The notes below the pieces were generated by a model. It was given only the letters and a program-made list of their open reading frames with translations, was not told where the DNA came from and ran no database searches. This document shows, in pieces, positions 1 through 9,999 of a DNA stretch of 37,433 nt. Location: NCBI GenBank assembly GCA_014904985.1, contig MU129208.1, positions 17,462 through 54,894 on the forward strand, given 5' to 3'. The position numbers and the translations under genes are program-made. This stretch comes from Hydnum rufescens UP504. Its lineage: Eukaryota > Basidiomycota > Agaricomycetes > Cantharellales > Hydnaceae. Within the stretch, counting starts at the first letter, position 1, and each line of letters begins with the position of its first letter.

Positions 1-523
1 TCCTTTTGGGCACTCCCTCGAGAGGGTGGTCTTCATTTGTGGGGCTTCGTTCGCGGTTATCGTTCACAGCGTCTCATTCAGCGGGTTTCTGCTTAGGGGC
101 TCGCAAGCATTCCATATGACGTATAAGCCTTCCTATAAGCATCTACGATATATCATTGACTATTGCTAGTCCATATCACATTCCATTCTCCAATAAACAC
201 ATACATATCTTGCAGAGAGTGATCAACCATTGAAGCGAACCAACCCATTTGAATAAACAGAAAACACAGTCTCCTATCTACACACTGGCTGAACCAGATT
301 TTGATTTGACAGTCATCGGAGCTCCCAACCCTTCTTCTATACCGAGCCAAACTCAAAATGGCCCATGCAGGTACCAGTGGATCTCGGCACCAGGCCATAT
401 GCTCAGAAGTCTGCCACAACCAATACTGCAGCACACAGGACAGCGATGAGGACTCATATCCCAACACTTGCCAAGGACACTCATCACGACGTTAAAGCCT
501 TGCACCACAGGACTGGGGGGCAA
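1..523 (+). other. Presumed 3' internal end of an LTR element
   Basis: This stretch lies directly upstream of an LTR start. It ends in a G-rich run (about 513-520, GGGGGG), which looks like a polypurine tract, so it is probably the last internal segment of a retroelement running off the left edge. I recognise no protein domain in it. The open frames are short (66 codons at 249-449) and show no retroelement motif. What is seen is the G-run plus LTR junction; the element assignment is inference. Confidence 0.4.
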
Positions 524-1029
524 TGTTAGTGGCATGTAAGCCCAGCAGGCACATGGCTTTACCAACAATTCATAACTCACTGTATTTACTCATCCTTTTC
601 CTTTTATTTCTCCTTTTACTCCTTTCCTACACAACTGGTGGAAAGCTTCTCCCATGGGGAGTTTGGTGCTGCCCCAGATTTAGCTATCCTTCTGCTTACT
701 TAATAGTGTAGTGGTTTAGTAGCCAATCTGGGTCCACCTGAATGCATCTTTTTCCATTCCCTCAGTCTGCTATTCGCAGTGCACAGTCCAGTGCACTGTG
801 ACCTACATACTGCATGACACTAGTTATGAACATCTTCAGTCCTACTGAACCCGGGAATACATCCGTCACATCCATTATTGCCCATCCAGCTGTTCCCAGA
901 TGACATTCTCTTCTACCTGACTTGCTCACTCCTTCATCCAATGAAGATAATAGTCATATGCCCAATCCGGAGCCTCCTCCTCCAGTCACACATCATGATA
1001 ACCTTAGTTTGGACACGACTGAACTAACA
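524..1029 (+). repeat. LTR (506 bp) inserted in copia-A gag
   Basis: The segment starts TGTTAGT and ends ACTAACA, a perfect 7-bp terminal inversion with the TG...CA rule of LTRs. A polypurine-like run lies just to its left, so this is a 3' LTR of a plus-oriented element. From 1030 the sequence switches to copia gag (minus strand), so copia-A is the target. The matching 5' LTR and target duplication would lie outside the window, so family and age cannot be judged. Confidence 0.6.
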
Positions 1030-1105
1030 CTGGCCTTAATCTGGCCAAACACTGTATCTGGGACCAAGCCTGCCACTAGTTGTTTTACCATCCTCATCCC
1101 TTTTC

Positions 1106-1952
1106 TGTCAGGATCAAATTGACATTTGCTTCTGCCTAAGGACTTACCCATCAGAGTATCATTCTTCATCAACTCTATCATATGGCGCCTACTTCCTCAA
1201 ATGCTCTTGTCTCCTCTCTCCCTCCATTCACTACAGGGGTTATTGTCATCCTTGCCATTATTGGCATTTCTCTTATTATTATTGCCCTCATTCTATCAGG
1301 CCTCAGCCAGTGGGCTATGGGCTGGGTAGTCAACCAGTGGAAGCATTGGTGCCCTTGTCAGCACCTGTCATTCCCTCATTCCCCATGTGAGTCCATGGAG
1401 TTGCCAATCCAGACTCCCCCTCCTCCTCCTCTACCCCCAGTCCCTGAATCCACATCACCTGTCCCAATCCATACTCCATCCACATCATTATGGTCCTTTG
1501 ACACTTTGGACACCTTTGGAGTACCCAGGCATACACTGCCTTGGAAGTACATATGCTAAGGGGGATACATATGGAAGTTGGGGCATAGCCATGTGGAGGT
1601 GCGCACAGGATTCATAACATGGCTGCGTCAGCTTAGTGAGGCTTAGTGATGGTGGCTGTGGAGGCTGACTGATGGGCTGTGGAGCCGGCATTCTAGGAGG
1701 ATCTGGAAGGTTATGGAAGATGGCAGAAGGCTCTGGAAGGCTGGAGGCTGTGTGCAGGAAATAGTATTTATGGCCCTTCGCAGTTGGGGGATCACCAGTT
1801 TTGATCTCTCAGGATTCCCACTGCAATAGGTGCAAGACTTGTGTGTCCCTTGTTGTGTGGTGTATACTCAGGATTCCCACTGCGATAGCATGTGGTTAAT
1901 TAATCTCTTTCCTCTTTCTGTTTGTGGCTTCAATGGCAGTGTCGCCCTGACA
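1106..1952 (+). mobile_element. Solo LTR (847 bp) with TTTTC target duplication
   Basis: It begins TGTCAGG and ends CCTGACA, and is flanked on both sides by TTTTC (1101-1105 and 1953-1957), a perfect 5-bp target duplication. It interrupts copia-A gag precisely. The end resembles the gypsy LTR at 32030-32655 read on the minus strand: both carry a CTCAGGATT(T/C)CCACT-type motif twice and both finish in a GCCCTGACA-like end, so a related gypsy family is likely. Orientation is inferred from that match. A single LTR without internal sequence is the usual product of LTR-LTR recombination; a small non-autonomous element is the alternative. Confidence 0.8.
1182..1559 (+). CDS. Small ORF with a membrane segment inside the solo LTR
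   Basis: A 125-codon frame lies wholly inside the solo LTR, in what would be U3. Residues about 17-44 form a strongly hydrophobic stretch (GVIVILAIIGISLIIIALIL), long enough for one transmembrane helix. A proline-rich tail follows (PPPPPLPPVP). I recognise no family. LTRs rarely encode protein, so a chance ORF is quite possible; the pyrimidine-rich plus strand favours Leu/Ile/Pro codons and could produce such a helix by composition alone. Confidence 0.2.
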   Translation: MAPTSSNALVSSLPPFTTGVIVILAIIGISLIIIALILSGLSQWAMGWVVNQWKHWCPCQHLSFPHSPCESMELPIQTPPPPPLPPVPESTSPVPIHTPSTSLWSFDTLDTFGVPRHTLPWKYIC

Positions 1953-2208
1953 TTTTCCATCTTCCTTCCAGCATAAGCCCATCAACTGTACTGACCCCAG
2001 AATAATCTGATGTAATCATAGCATTTGTAAGGTGCTTGAGTAGCCCCTTGGCATCCAGAGCCCACATAATTTGGTCACAGTATGTGACCCAATTGGCCCA
2101 TCTGCTGCTAATTTTGTTATCCTGATCTTGAATTCATCACTCACAGCTGTAAGGTGTTACAGGTAGTGTCCAGGATGTAGGGGTAAATGTATTTCATTAT
2201 AAGAGCAG

Positions 2209-2225
2209 CAATGGGCCCATAACCT
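2209..2225 (-). other. copia-A primer-binding site (half-tRNA type)
   Basis: On the minus strand this reads AGGTTATGGGCCCATTG, immediately downstream of the 5' LTR end. It matches the anticodon-arm complement of initiator tRNA-Met, the primer site of Drosophila copia (GGTTATGGGCCC), rather than a tRNA 3' end. The same site recurs in copia-B at 31822-31837. Confidence 0.65.
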
Positions 2226-2227
2226 TG

Positions 2228-2597
2228 TGAAAGGCTATGCATGAAAATGCTACTTTCCCTGATGACTAAGTGGATGTGAGTAATTTCAATAGACCAGAGA
2301 GCCCTAGTTGCTTGAGTGAAATAGCAGGAAGGATAAAGTCCTTAGATTTGTTGGTGACTCAAGCTTGCCCTTTTATACTATGAGGATATTAAAGAAAATA
2401 CAAGAGACCAGTAGAGTAGAATGTTTTGGTGCTATACAAGTGGCACCAACCAGAAAAATATAGAATGTTCTCTTAGGTATATTATTACCATAAGAGGGTG
2501 GTAGGGGAGTTGTGCTTGCTCCACCATTAAGCCCAAATAGGGGGTATTGACTTTTCAGGCTGATTACATAATCAACACATATTTTTTTATTCCAACA
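2228..2597 (-). repeat. copia-A 5' LTR (about 370 bp)
   Basis: On the minus strand it starts TGTTGGAATA, the common copia LTR start, and ends in CACA beside the primer-binding site. A TATA-like box (TATAAAAGG on the minus strand, near 2365-2375) matches one at the same place in copia-B (32001-32010). The left boundary is placed by alignment with copia-B, so it may be off by 2 bp. Confidence 0.65.
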
Positions 2598-3087
2598 TCT
2601 ATTCCATATTCTATGCTACTATTATTGTAACCAAACCCTGTCCACCCCCCTGAACTTCCTCATTTTGGTCTCCCCAATCCCACTTGCAACCTCATTACTG
2701 TTAGCTGACAGAGATTGAGAACAAGGAATGAGTCTCAGTCTCCCAGTTAGATAATCAGTCGAGCGGCAGAGTCACGTGTTCTTGACTGTACTCAATCCGC
2801 TCGACTGGAACTCTCACACATCAATCTTCCTCGTCCGTTTGAATATAACTTTTGCACCCACCCACCTCCCCCTTTGCTTTTACTGTTGGTCCAATGAACA
2901 ATGTGCCTGATGTAAGGTCTTTCAGTTGTGTAGCCTACATCCCGCACTCCAAGGCTCCAGGCCATTCAACCTGGTTCCTTCAACCCACCTAGCTGTGACC
3001 ACAAGTGAGAGATTATCTAACTTATGTATCTAGGTACAGTAAACCGCTCTCGGCGCCTTCCGCGCCTACGCGGGATACAAATCAGAT
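2598..3087. other. Non-coding interval with an 11-bp inverted repeat
   Basis: I see no credible gene. The interval holds a perfect inverted repeat, CAGTCGAGCGG at 2756-2766 and CCGCTCGACTG at 2797-2807, around a 30-nt spacer that contains TCACGTG. Sequence from about 3040 becomes GC-rich (CCGCTCTCGGCGCC). Confidence 0.5.
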
Positions 3088-3119
3088 TCTCTCTCTCTCT
3101 CTCTCATCATCATCATCAT
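3088..3119. repeat. Compound microsatellite (TC)n then (ATC)n
   Basis: About nine TC dinucleotides are followed directly by five ATC triplets. This is a simple sequence repeat with no coding evidence. Confidence 0.95.
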
Positions 3120-3576
3120 GCCCGCTCAGAGTGTTGTTGTAGGCGGTTATCGGCTACGGCGTATTAGTGTCACGTGCCCGTTTGTGGGCGGCCTTTACCC
3201 CTCGCTGCTCTTCTGGCCCACTCTAGGGCCGACCCCTTTTATTATATATAGCGTAGGTACTACACTTAGTTTTCTCACTGGTTTGTACCTCCGCATCCTT
3301 GATCTATTGCACGAGGTTCTTTTCTCACAACAGAGTTTGTGTGCCGTGGGGTGTCATAATAGATATGTACGCTGTGGGAGGTCATGGATAATTATCTCTA
3401 GGAAATACAAAACAGATGACTTTGATCAGTGCCAATTGGAAAATGTTTCTAACATAGTGCAAGGTAAAGCTGAGGGTGGCCACGAGTCTAAAAACGACGG
3501 TAATAAGCTCCATGAACACATGAGATGGCCCCGATGTCTCATCTCATTCCTTGTCAAACATTTGCGCATGGCCCCA
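3120..3576. other. Interval downstream of the kinase gene, no gene seen
   Basis: A plus-strand frame of 219 codons starts at 3118 but runs into the antisense of the kinase C-lobe and has no recognisable domain, so I do not call it. The interval probably contains the kinase 3' UTR and terminator; no specific signal is readable. Confidence 0.4.
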
Positions 3577-6420
3577 TTACCTCTCGATCGAGTCAATTTT
3601 TTCCTTCACCAGTGTCATAGGCGGTCGGTTGTTTGGATCTTGATGCCACATTTGCTCCAGAAGACCCCAAATAAGCTTCCCAGCTTCGGACTGGCTGTGG
3701 AACGTTCCGATCATTGTGGGCAGTGGAGGTCGCTCTCCCCTCTCAACTCGAGTGGGAATAAGGAACTCGTTAGGTAGGTGCGCAAATGGCAGTTCGGAGG
3801 ATGCCAACGCCCATATGGTCAATGCTAATGAATAGATATCGGTGGTTACATTGACTCGCAGAACCTGGCCGAGGAAAACTTCCGGGGCGAGATATCGCAA
3901 CGTTCCAAGGCCAGAGGATTGAGTTCCAGTTCGTGTCAGTTCATGCCGGATGCGAGTCAACCCAAAGTCGCTCAACACCGCTTCACCATGTTCATCTATC
4001 AACACATTCGACTGAGAAAAAACCCACAAGTGAGGGTTCGCCACATGTCAATATTGGAAGATAATGTCACCAACCGGCTTTATGTCTCCATGAGCTATTG
4101 GTGGTTTACAGCAATGCAGGAATCGTATAGCAGCGCATAGGCCACGCACCTGATTTCAGCAGCTATGAGATTTGTGAAAAGGGAAAGAACTCAGAATCAA
4201 CGTACGACTACGATAAAATTTTCTGGTGAGTCTTTAGGTACTTCGACGCTTCACCATTTTCCATCCAAGGTGTTATTATGGTCAGAGGGTGTTGATTGCT
4301 CTTGAAGATGCCAAGAAGCTCCAAAATATTGCGATTTCTGAGCTGGCGGTGAGTGATTATCTCCCGCTGTATTTTTTGCAGCTGCAATTTCGAAGATCTT
4401 AGAAATATTTAACACAACGATAGGGATCCTCGCACCGATCTTGTCGTTTCTTCGTCTTCACCCGTGGATTCCACGCGGATTACGCGTGCCGCAACATCCC
4501 TGGCTCCATACTTACACTTGAAGATAGTGGCTTCTCCTCCTTTATCCTGATATGTCATGTCGGTTACCCCGGTGATCAGTAACTGCGACGGAAGTTGGTT
4601 TGAAGCTTCGACGACTCTAAGCAAGAGTTTCAGGAGATCGCCACGGCCAATACCGTCTAGATATTTATCAAGAACCTGGGAAAACATCAGTGAATGTGAA
4701 TCTAAAACAGCGTCATACGTACCTGCATTAAGAGATCGATGAACAAGATAGCATGTTGGTCCCGCAGATGTATCGCCTTTGTTCTCAAGGCCACGTCATT
4801 CTCGATGTTTCTCAACATGGAGGGAAGGTAGGGGAGGTCGCTTGGCGGGATAATTTCGGGGTAAATTTCCTGCCTAGGGAGGCCATCGTATTCTTGAAGA
4901 CAACGTTTCACGGAGTCGGTAGTCTCGAACATCATGTTTGCATGGACAACGGTATCCACCAAATCGAATTGAACCCATTTATCGCCTTCAACTCTTAGAT
5001 GCTCGAGATTCCCCTGCAAGCTGGAAATAGCGCGCTATCGTCAGAACGCGCACCACCCGGTCTCTTGGGTAAGAATACTTGCAGTTCCGCTAAGTCTGGG
5101 GAGTTTACTACCAACGTCACTACAAGGACTGATCCCAGATTCTGAAGCGCTAATATCTCGTTCTGGAATGAATTTATGGTCAGAAGAGACTGGGTGATCC
5201 ACCAGATCGAGGTCCCTCTTGCCTCATACAGTTTCGGTACCCTTTGGTTCTCCCAGTCAAGTTCATGACCCACCGGGTAGAGTCTATCTAACTCCTGGTC
5301 GAATTCATCTTGATCGTCCGATCTCTGCAAAGTTGCGTCCATCTGGCTTGTGAGCCATCCCCCCACGTCGGTTTCCTCTTTATCAATTTCTGATTCATAT
5401 ATTGAACCAAGGATGGCAATTACCTTGAGCCCACTGATGTCGACGGTCCCCGTGACCCCATCACCTCCAGTCGTCCTTGTATAGCCACCGCGATCTGCTC
5501 AAACACTGCATGACTCGCTGGACGTTCGAAGAAGTCGTGCAGTCCCGCCGCAAAAATAGATCCCTAAAAATGGGTTCTGTTATCATCCAATACAACAGCT
5601 GTCGCCCGCCACGAATCACTCACCAGAGTGTTTTCAGACGCTGCCAGCGGTCTTGCAGAGAGAGGTGGGCCCGGAAACCCAATCCTCTCTATTCTATCCT
5701 GAGGGCTGGATTCTGTCATCAAGGTCCCGATCTTTACGATAACGTCAGCTCGTTGGCATGAAGTGCGAATGCACGTATTCAATACACACTCACTTGGAAT
5801 GTGTGGAAGCAATTCGTCAGATTCTCTTCGTGTCTCGCTATCGCATTCATAACTTTGTCCCGCTGGAGATAGCGCTCCACAATATTCAAATGGGACCATC
5901 GTGTTGCGTCAGCGTGGATTATCATCAAGTTGCTATGGCCGAAAGAGATATATTTCACTGTAGAGATTGTGCAGGGAAATTGGAAAGCTTACCGGCTTAA
6001 AAGATGTAAACTTGAAGCGATTCTCGTATCATCGACGTTCTTGCCCTTCAACTCTTCCACAAAGCTCCCGAGAAACCTTGTGACCCGAACCATGAGCTGC
6101 GTGCATTCATCTCTCCCGTCCCGCAGGGTTTTAACCGCCTCGATTACCTCCAATACGCCATGAAAAACTTGGGCGAGCGGACCAGAAAGTGCGGGTGGAA
6201 GAACTGGGATATCGCGGATCATGGAAGATACAAGGAGAGTGGCATCCCATCCTCGACCGGTGGTATCGTTGAGGTAATTTGGGTATACTGGTTGAGGGGC
6301 AGTTGCGATAGTAGGTCGAGCGGTGGAGGTGGATGCTCCGCTAGGAGAGGAATTGTTGGGTGGGGGTAATGATAACTGGGCGCTACGTCTTCTGGGTGGA
6401 AAGAGTCTTCTGGAGGGCAT
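3577..6420 (-). CDS. TKL-like kinase with N-terminal MLKL/HeLo-like helical bundle
   Basis: Multi-exon minus-strand gene. Exon 1 (6420-5993) starts with a basic, Pro/Ser-rich leader, then an amphipathic region (VPPALSGPLAQVFHGVLEV...). It is spliced (intron 5933-5992) to an exon carrying VERYLQRDKVMNAIARHEE. This resembles the four-helix MLKL_NTD/HeLo-like adaptor region found before kinases in many fungal proteins (inference). Further introns: 5732-5793, 5564-5623, one ending at 4724, and 4012-4074. Kinase motifs: GGEATIF loop; VAAR where VAxK is expected; helix-C REI; catalytic HGDIKPSN, formed exactly across intron 4012-4074; DFG; LAPEVF. The stop is at 3577. Oddities: the beta-3 lysine is arginine, the frame seems to slip near 5470, and the phase of the intron ending near 4151 does not fit. 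It could be a pseudokinase or an early pseudogene. Substrate unknown. Confidence 0.75.
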
Positions 6421-6614
6421 GGGATGTGGTGCGCTTGAGAGAGGGAGTTGCGAGGCGATGCAAGACAGTGCGAGGCAGTGCGAGGCGGTGTGACGGAAGT
6501 CGACCTATTACCCCATTCAGCACATGGTGTATTCAAATTCTTTTGAGCGCCCGTTCAGCTCGAAATAATTAGTGCACGCCCAAGATAAGTCTCAGCAACC
6601 AAATGAAAAGCATA

Positions 6615-6713
6615 TTAGCCAGTAAAGCCGATAGTCTTGACACTGTCGACTGGGTAGGAGGGGTCGTTCAAGCCCATGTGCTCCAAATCCATAATGGGGA
6701 ATAGGACACCACC
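6615..6713 (-). pseudogene. Orphan last exon of an unidentified gene
   Basis: A minus-strand exon candidate opens after a clear acceptor (TTTATGTGCAG) at 6713 and encodes GVLFPIMDLEHMGLNDPSY followed by PVDSVKTIGFTG and a TAA at 6615-6617. The composition looks like real protein, but no upstream exon is recognisable to the right. It is probably the tail of a truncated gene. I do not recognise the family. Confidence 0.35.
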
Positions 6714-7159
6714 TGCACATAAACTTTTTTAAGTGCTAGTGAAAGATTTGGGAGTTTTCGTCTCAAACATCACTAACCGTTCTCTTTTTCTGGCATATGA
6801 GTGATGAATGATGATGAATATTACAATCCTCTTAGTCCAAAGGCACGACGACGCAGAGGAGGGAGGAGGAGGAGGAATCTTGTTTATATACCGCATTAGG
6901 CTGCCGGGCGGCGCCGAGAGCGGTCTCGTACAGTTGAGTATTTTCCGCCCCCTCCGGATGTAAAACCGAGAACCCAGAATTCGGCGCAATTTATTTTGAA
7001 CGCGACTCAACACCATCCGGATGCAAAACCGGAAATAACTCAACGCCGGCACAAGTTGAGGATGAATAAGTTGCTAGATATGATCTTTAGGTAGCAGAAA
7101 CATAAGTAAATAGTCGTAAATTATATATTTTAAGTTATTTAACAAGCTTTGAGCAGGTG
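6714..7159. other. Non-coding interval with short direct repeats
   Basis: No gene seen. Two near-identical copies of a CCGGATG(T/C)AAAACCG motif occur at about 6955-6970 and 7015-7032. GGCGCCGAGAGCGG at 6910-6923 is the exact inverse of 3044-3057 on the far side of the kinase gene; a single 14-bp match in a window this size could be chance. Confidence 0.5.
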
Positions 7160-7430
7160 TAGAGAAGATTCTCCAGAATTCCGAAAAAGGAAATTTCCAC
7201 CTTCTTGCGTGCGTGACTACGGAAGTAGGGGGGAGAGAGGTCAGAATACCTGACCCTTACCATAGCATGAGAGTTTTGCATGGTGCAAGCCGGAGTACCG
7301 CGTGAGCGCTTAATTCGAACTTGCGGAAAACTTCAACTTCGGTGGGGTTTGAACCAGGGGCACAACAAAAATCTACACTCAGTTCTATGACCATTGCCTA
7401 CTACACTACACAGATGACATAGTTCAGGAC
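7160..7430 (-). mobile_element. tRNA-derived SINE candidate
   Basis: On the minus strand, TAGTGTAGTAGG (7408-7397) fits the RNA polymerase III A-box and GGTTCAAACC (7355-7346) fits the B-box, 41 nt apart as in a tRNA. An ordinary acceptor stem is not evident. About 180 nt of unrelated sequence follows the head with no gene in it. This is the head-plus-body layout of a SINE. The 3' end and target duplication could not be fixed, so the left boundary is approximate. Confidence 0.55.
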
Positions 7431-7984
7431 TATTTTATACATATATACCACCCTCCTGATCTGCCGCCAAGTGGTCGGGCAAGGCATGATCTCCCATTGG
7501 ATCCGAAAGTGTCAAAACTAGTGCGCCAAATTCTCAGTTTACATCTGGAGGGGGTGGAAAGTCAAGACTGGTCTCATACTAAGCTAATGTACATATGTGT
7601 GCTATATCTATGTGTGAGAAGGAGCAATCAAGGGGACTGGGGTGTGTGCAGTGTGGCTAGGCTGGGGTGTGGGGCTGAGGGGGTGGGCTTTCTGGGTATG
7701 GGTGGTTATATAGACTACACAGTCAATCATAATTTCAGGTCTTCCCAGGTGGACATATGATCTCCCTGGGTAAGGCCTTCACTATGGTACAAACTCAGGA
7801 TATCCTGGGGATTTCAGATCTGCTAATGAGGATATCCCAGGATATCCTGAAGCACTTAGAGGAAGCAGGTTCTCATATCTGATGTTATTGGTTCTTTGTG
7901 CATGAACAACATGATATTGGTACCCTTGGAATGTGCATAATCAATAGAATAACAAGAGGAGTACATTTCACCAGGTAGAGAACC
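7431..7984. other. Interval with repeated GGATATCC palindromes
   Basis: No supported gene. GGATATCC occurs at about 7798-7805 and again near 7841-7848, with a GGATATCCC copy near 7832. These make nested short palindromes within 60 bp. The interval may include the eroded C-terminal part of the neighbouring AAA-ATPase pseudogene, but I cannot read it. Confidence 0.4.
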
Positions 7985-8660
7985 TACTACTCAGGGATCT
8001 ATGGGTGCCTCATGTGTGATGGTCTGTGTGAATGCTGCATCAATGTCTTCCATGAGAATGATAGGGAATGCTGTTCAGGAGTTTGCTGAGGTTCGTGTTG
8101 TCCAACCCATGCTTAGCCAGGGAGACCACATAAATGTTGATCCCGAGACTACCAGCCAGAGCTTGGATGATGGGAGTCTAGATCTGAATGTGACATCAGA
8201 CCACTGCTGGAGAAGGACCACCAGAAAAACCCTACCTTCCTGGAACTGGGCATGCCATAAAGTAGCCATCCATGTTGCCAGGGAATACCATGTCAACCAT
8301 ACCAGCTTTCACTGATCATGAAGTCTTTAGCATCCTTGATGAGCAACTCACTTACATCTGCAGGTATCACAACTGAGTCCATAGATCATTTAGGTCTAGA
8401 ACCTGGGAAACAGAAAACCATGTGTGAGTTGCAATGTGAATCTTGGCATAGCAGAGGGTTGTACCAGAGTAATACCAGTTATTATACATGTCAGCAATGA
8501 AAATGGATACATGGGACTCAGTTTCAGCCTTGTATTGTTGCTTTGCCTCAAGAAGAAGTGCATGAACAGTCTTATGACTCTGGGTGAAGACTCTAAGTTC
8601 AATAGGATGATGAGTAGGATTTCTGTCAATCTTAGTGGAAGTTGCAAATAAGTGGACTGG
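7985..8660 (-). pseudogene. BCS1-like AAA-ATPase pseudogene
   Basis: Minus-strand fragments follow the order of fungal BCS1-family AAA ATPases: AETESHVSIFIADMYNNW (about 8480-8535), then DAKDFMISESWYG, HGIPWQHGWLLYGMPSSRK (eroded Walker A, about 8236-8290), LAGSLGINIYVVSLAKHGLD (about 8090-8160), and LMEDIDAAF (Walker B, 8029-8056). Canonical members have GxPGSGKTS for Walker A; here the second glycine is lost and K is followed by V. A TGA (8293-8295) sits between WYG and HGIP, where relatives have a charged residue. Downstream parts (sensor, arginine finger) are not readable. BCS1-like proteins are ATP-driven translocases or chaperones, mitochondrial in the founding case. This copy is dead. 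Confidence 0.7.
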
Positions 8661-8689
8661 AGGGTACAAGGAATGAATAAAAAGGGGCT

Positions 8690-8830
8690 GCCACTCTTGT
8701 ACCTTCCACCTCTAGCCAGCAGTGAATGTCCAAGGCATGCTTATTTGACTCAAGAGCCTCTTCATAGTGACCAAACATAGAAAGACAAAGGGAGAGGTTG
8801 TTAAAAGAGTGCTTGTCACAACTGAGACAA
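8690..8830 (-). pseudogene. Tetratricopeptide-repeat fragment
   Basis: On the minus strand NNLSLCLSMFGHYEEALES is followed by NKHALDIHCWL. This is the helix-turn-helix pattern of fungal TPR units (NNLS..LS.LGRYEEAL..). Only about one unit is visible, and it has lost the regular spacing to a next unit. It lies just upstream of the BCS1-like pseudogene on the same strand. Whether the two were once one gene is unclear; TPR arrays in fungi usually belong to separate STAND/NLR-type or TPR-only proteins. Confidence 0.5.
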
Positions 8831-9629
8831 TGGTGTGTGAGAAAAAAGTACACACCTTGTGTTGTTGTCTCCCCCTGGACATGTGGTAGAGGCCTTGCTT
8901 TGGTAGCTTGAGTGGGGAAAGCTGTGGATGGTTCGGAATGCTGAAAAGATGACATTAGCAGCAGGGCCAATACAGAAATGAATATCATCCTTACTTCAGT
9001 CATCTGGTCATGAACGTCACACTGACAATCTGATATCATCCACCTATAAATGTGATGGTGCCTGGATCATTCCAAATGCTGAGAAGACAAAGGATCAAAG
9101 TTTCGGCCAATGCCATGCACTCTGGGTTTTGCTGAGTAGAAATAGACAAACAAGTTGATTAAGCACCTTGGCTCACACACCCTCAGCTGCTGTAAGTACA
9201 AAGTACTATAGGAGGAATGAAGAAGAATGGGATTTTCCAAATAGAAACTATGCAAGGGGAGTGAGTGGAAAGTTTGAAGGGTGAAGGGTGGTGTTAAATG
9301 AGCAAGGATATATGTGATAAAGCAAAGAGGGTGAGGGAATCAAATGACAGGATAATAGGGCATCAACCCTTGTTGAAGAACCTCCAGCTATCAGACAGGT
9401 TGAGGTTATCCCAAAAGGGGACTGTAGATGAGCTCATTGATCTGCAGTTATTGGAAAGTGAATTCGAGATTGCATTGGATGCCTGGTAGTTGAAAGGAGA
9501 GAGATCTGGTTCTGAGAGAAGGCCTAATCCATTAGAAAATGAATTTGAGGCTATTTGAGACCCTGGTGAGCACCAAGACCCAAGCTTGATTGCATTGAAA
9601 AGAGATCAGTTGCGAGAGTTGGTCCAGGT
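8831..9629. other. Interval without a recognisable gene
   Basis: Only short open frames are present (for example 63 codons at 9298-9489, plus strand, with a helical Leu/Glu-rich look). Nothing matches a family I know. It is probably eroded gene or repeat sequence. Confidence 0.4.
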
Positions 9630-9800
9630 GTGGGCACAGCCATAGAGGCAGATGATATGAGACTGGCCATATGGGCAAGGGGGGGCCCAGGTATGGATCT
9701 AAATGAGGGTGCGGGGGCAGCCATAGAAGCAGACAGCATGAGCCCAGCCATAGGCCCAAGGGTGGGCCCAGGCATGTGTCCAAATGGGGGTGTGAGCCCA
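9630..9800 (+). repeat. Degenerate tandem repeat, about 78-bp unit
   Basis: Two successive units, about 9640-9715 and 9718-9795, share GCAGCCATAGA(G/A)GCAGA..ATGAG, then CCA(G/T)A..GGGCCCAGG(T/C)ATG and an AAATG(A/G)GGG end. The plus strand stays open across both (Gly/Ala/Pro-rich, PGVG-like), but this is low complexity, so I do not call a gene. Confidence 0.6.
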
Positions 9801-9999
9801 GGAGTAAGCAGGGCCAATGTGAGTGCAGATGTACATGTGACTGATGCAAGCCCAGGTGTAGGTGAAGGGGAAGGGGAAGGGACTAGAGTGGGCTGCATGG
9901 ATGCAGGACTGGGCACAGGAATAGGTGGAGCCTTGCTGGCCTTCAACCTACTCTTGTTTGATGCCCTACCTTCAAATATCATGGGCACCATATCACCAG

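Larger units (their letters stand above)
1030..2143 (-). pseudogene. copia-A gag remnant, split by a solo LTR
   Basis: Two minus-strand pieces, 1953-2143 and 1030-1105, match successive parts of the copia-B gag at 31159-31761. The right piece gives the N-terminal part (WVTYHDQI-like region, then SDYS and RWK). The left piece gives MVKQLVAGLVPDTVFGQIKAS, against MVKQLVASSVPDMVFSQIKA in copia-B. The start codon is lost: the plus strand reads CAC where copia-B has CAT, so ATG became GTG. A solo LTR (1106-1952) separates the pieces and another LTR (524-1029) cuts the gene off on its left. It is certainly non-functional. Confidence 0.75.

Noticed and set aside
3118..3777. 219-codon plus-strand ORF beside the kinase
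   Set aside because: Its last third is antisense to the kinase C-lobe, it has no domain, and it starts in a microsatellite.
3044..6923. 14-bp inverted repeat (CCGCTCTCGGCGCC) flanking the kinase gene
   Set aside because: A 14-bp inverted match is expected about by chance in 37 kb, and similarity does not extend convincingly.
8001..8315. Plus-strand 104-codon ORF
   Set aside because: It is antisense to the AAA-ATPase pseudogene, whose motifs are on the minus strand.
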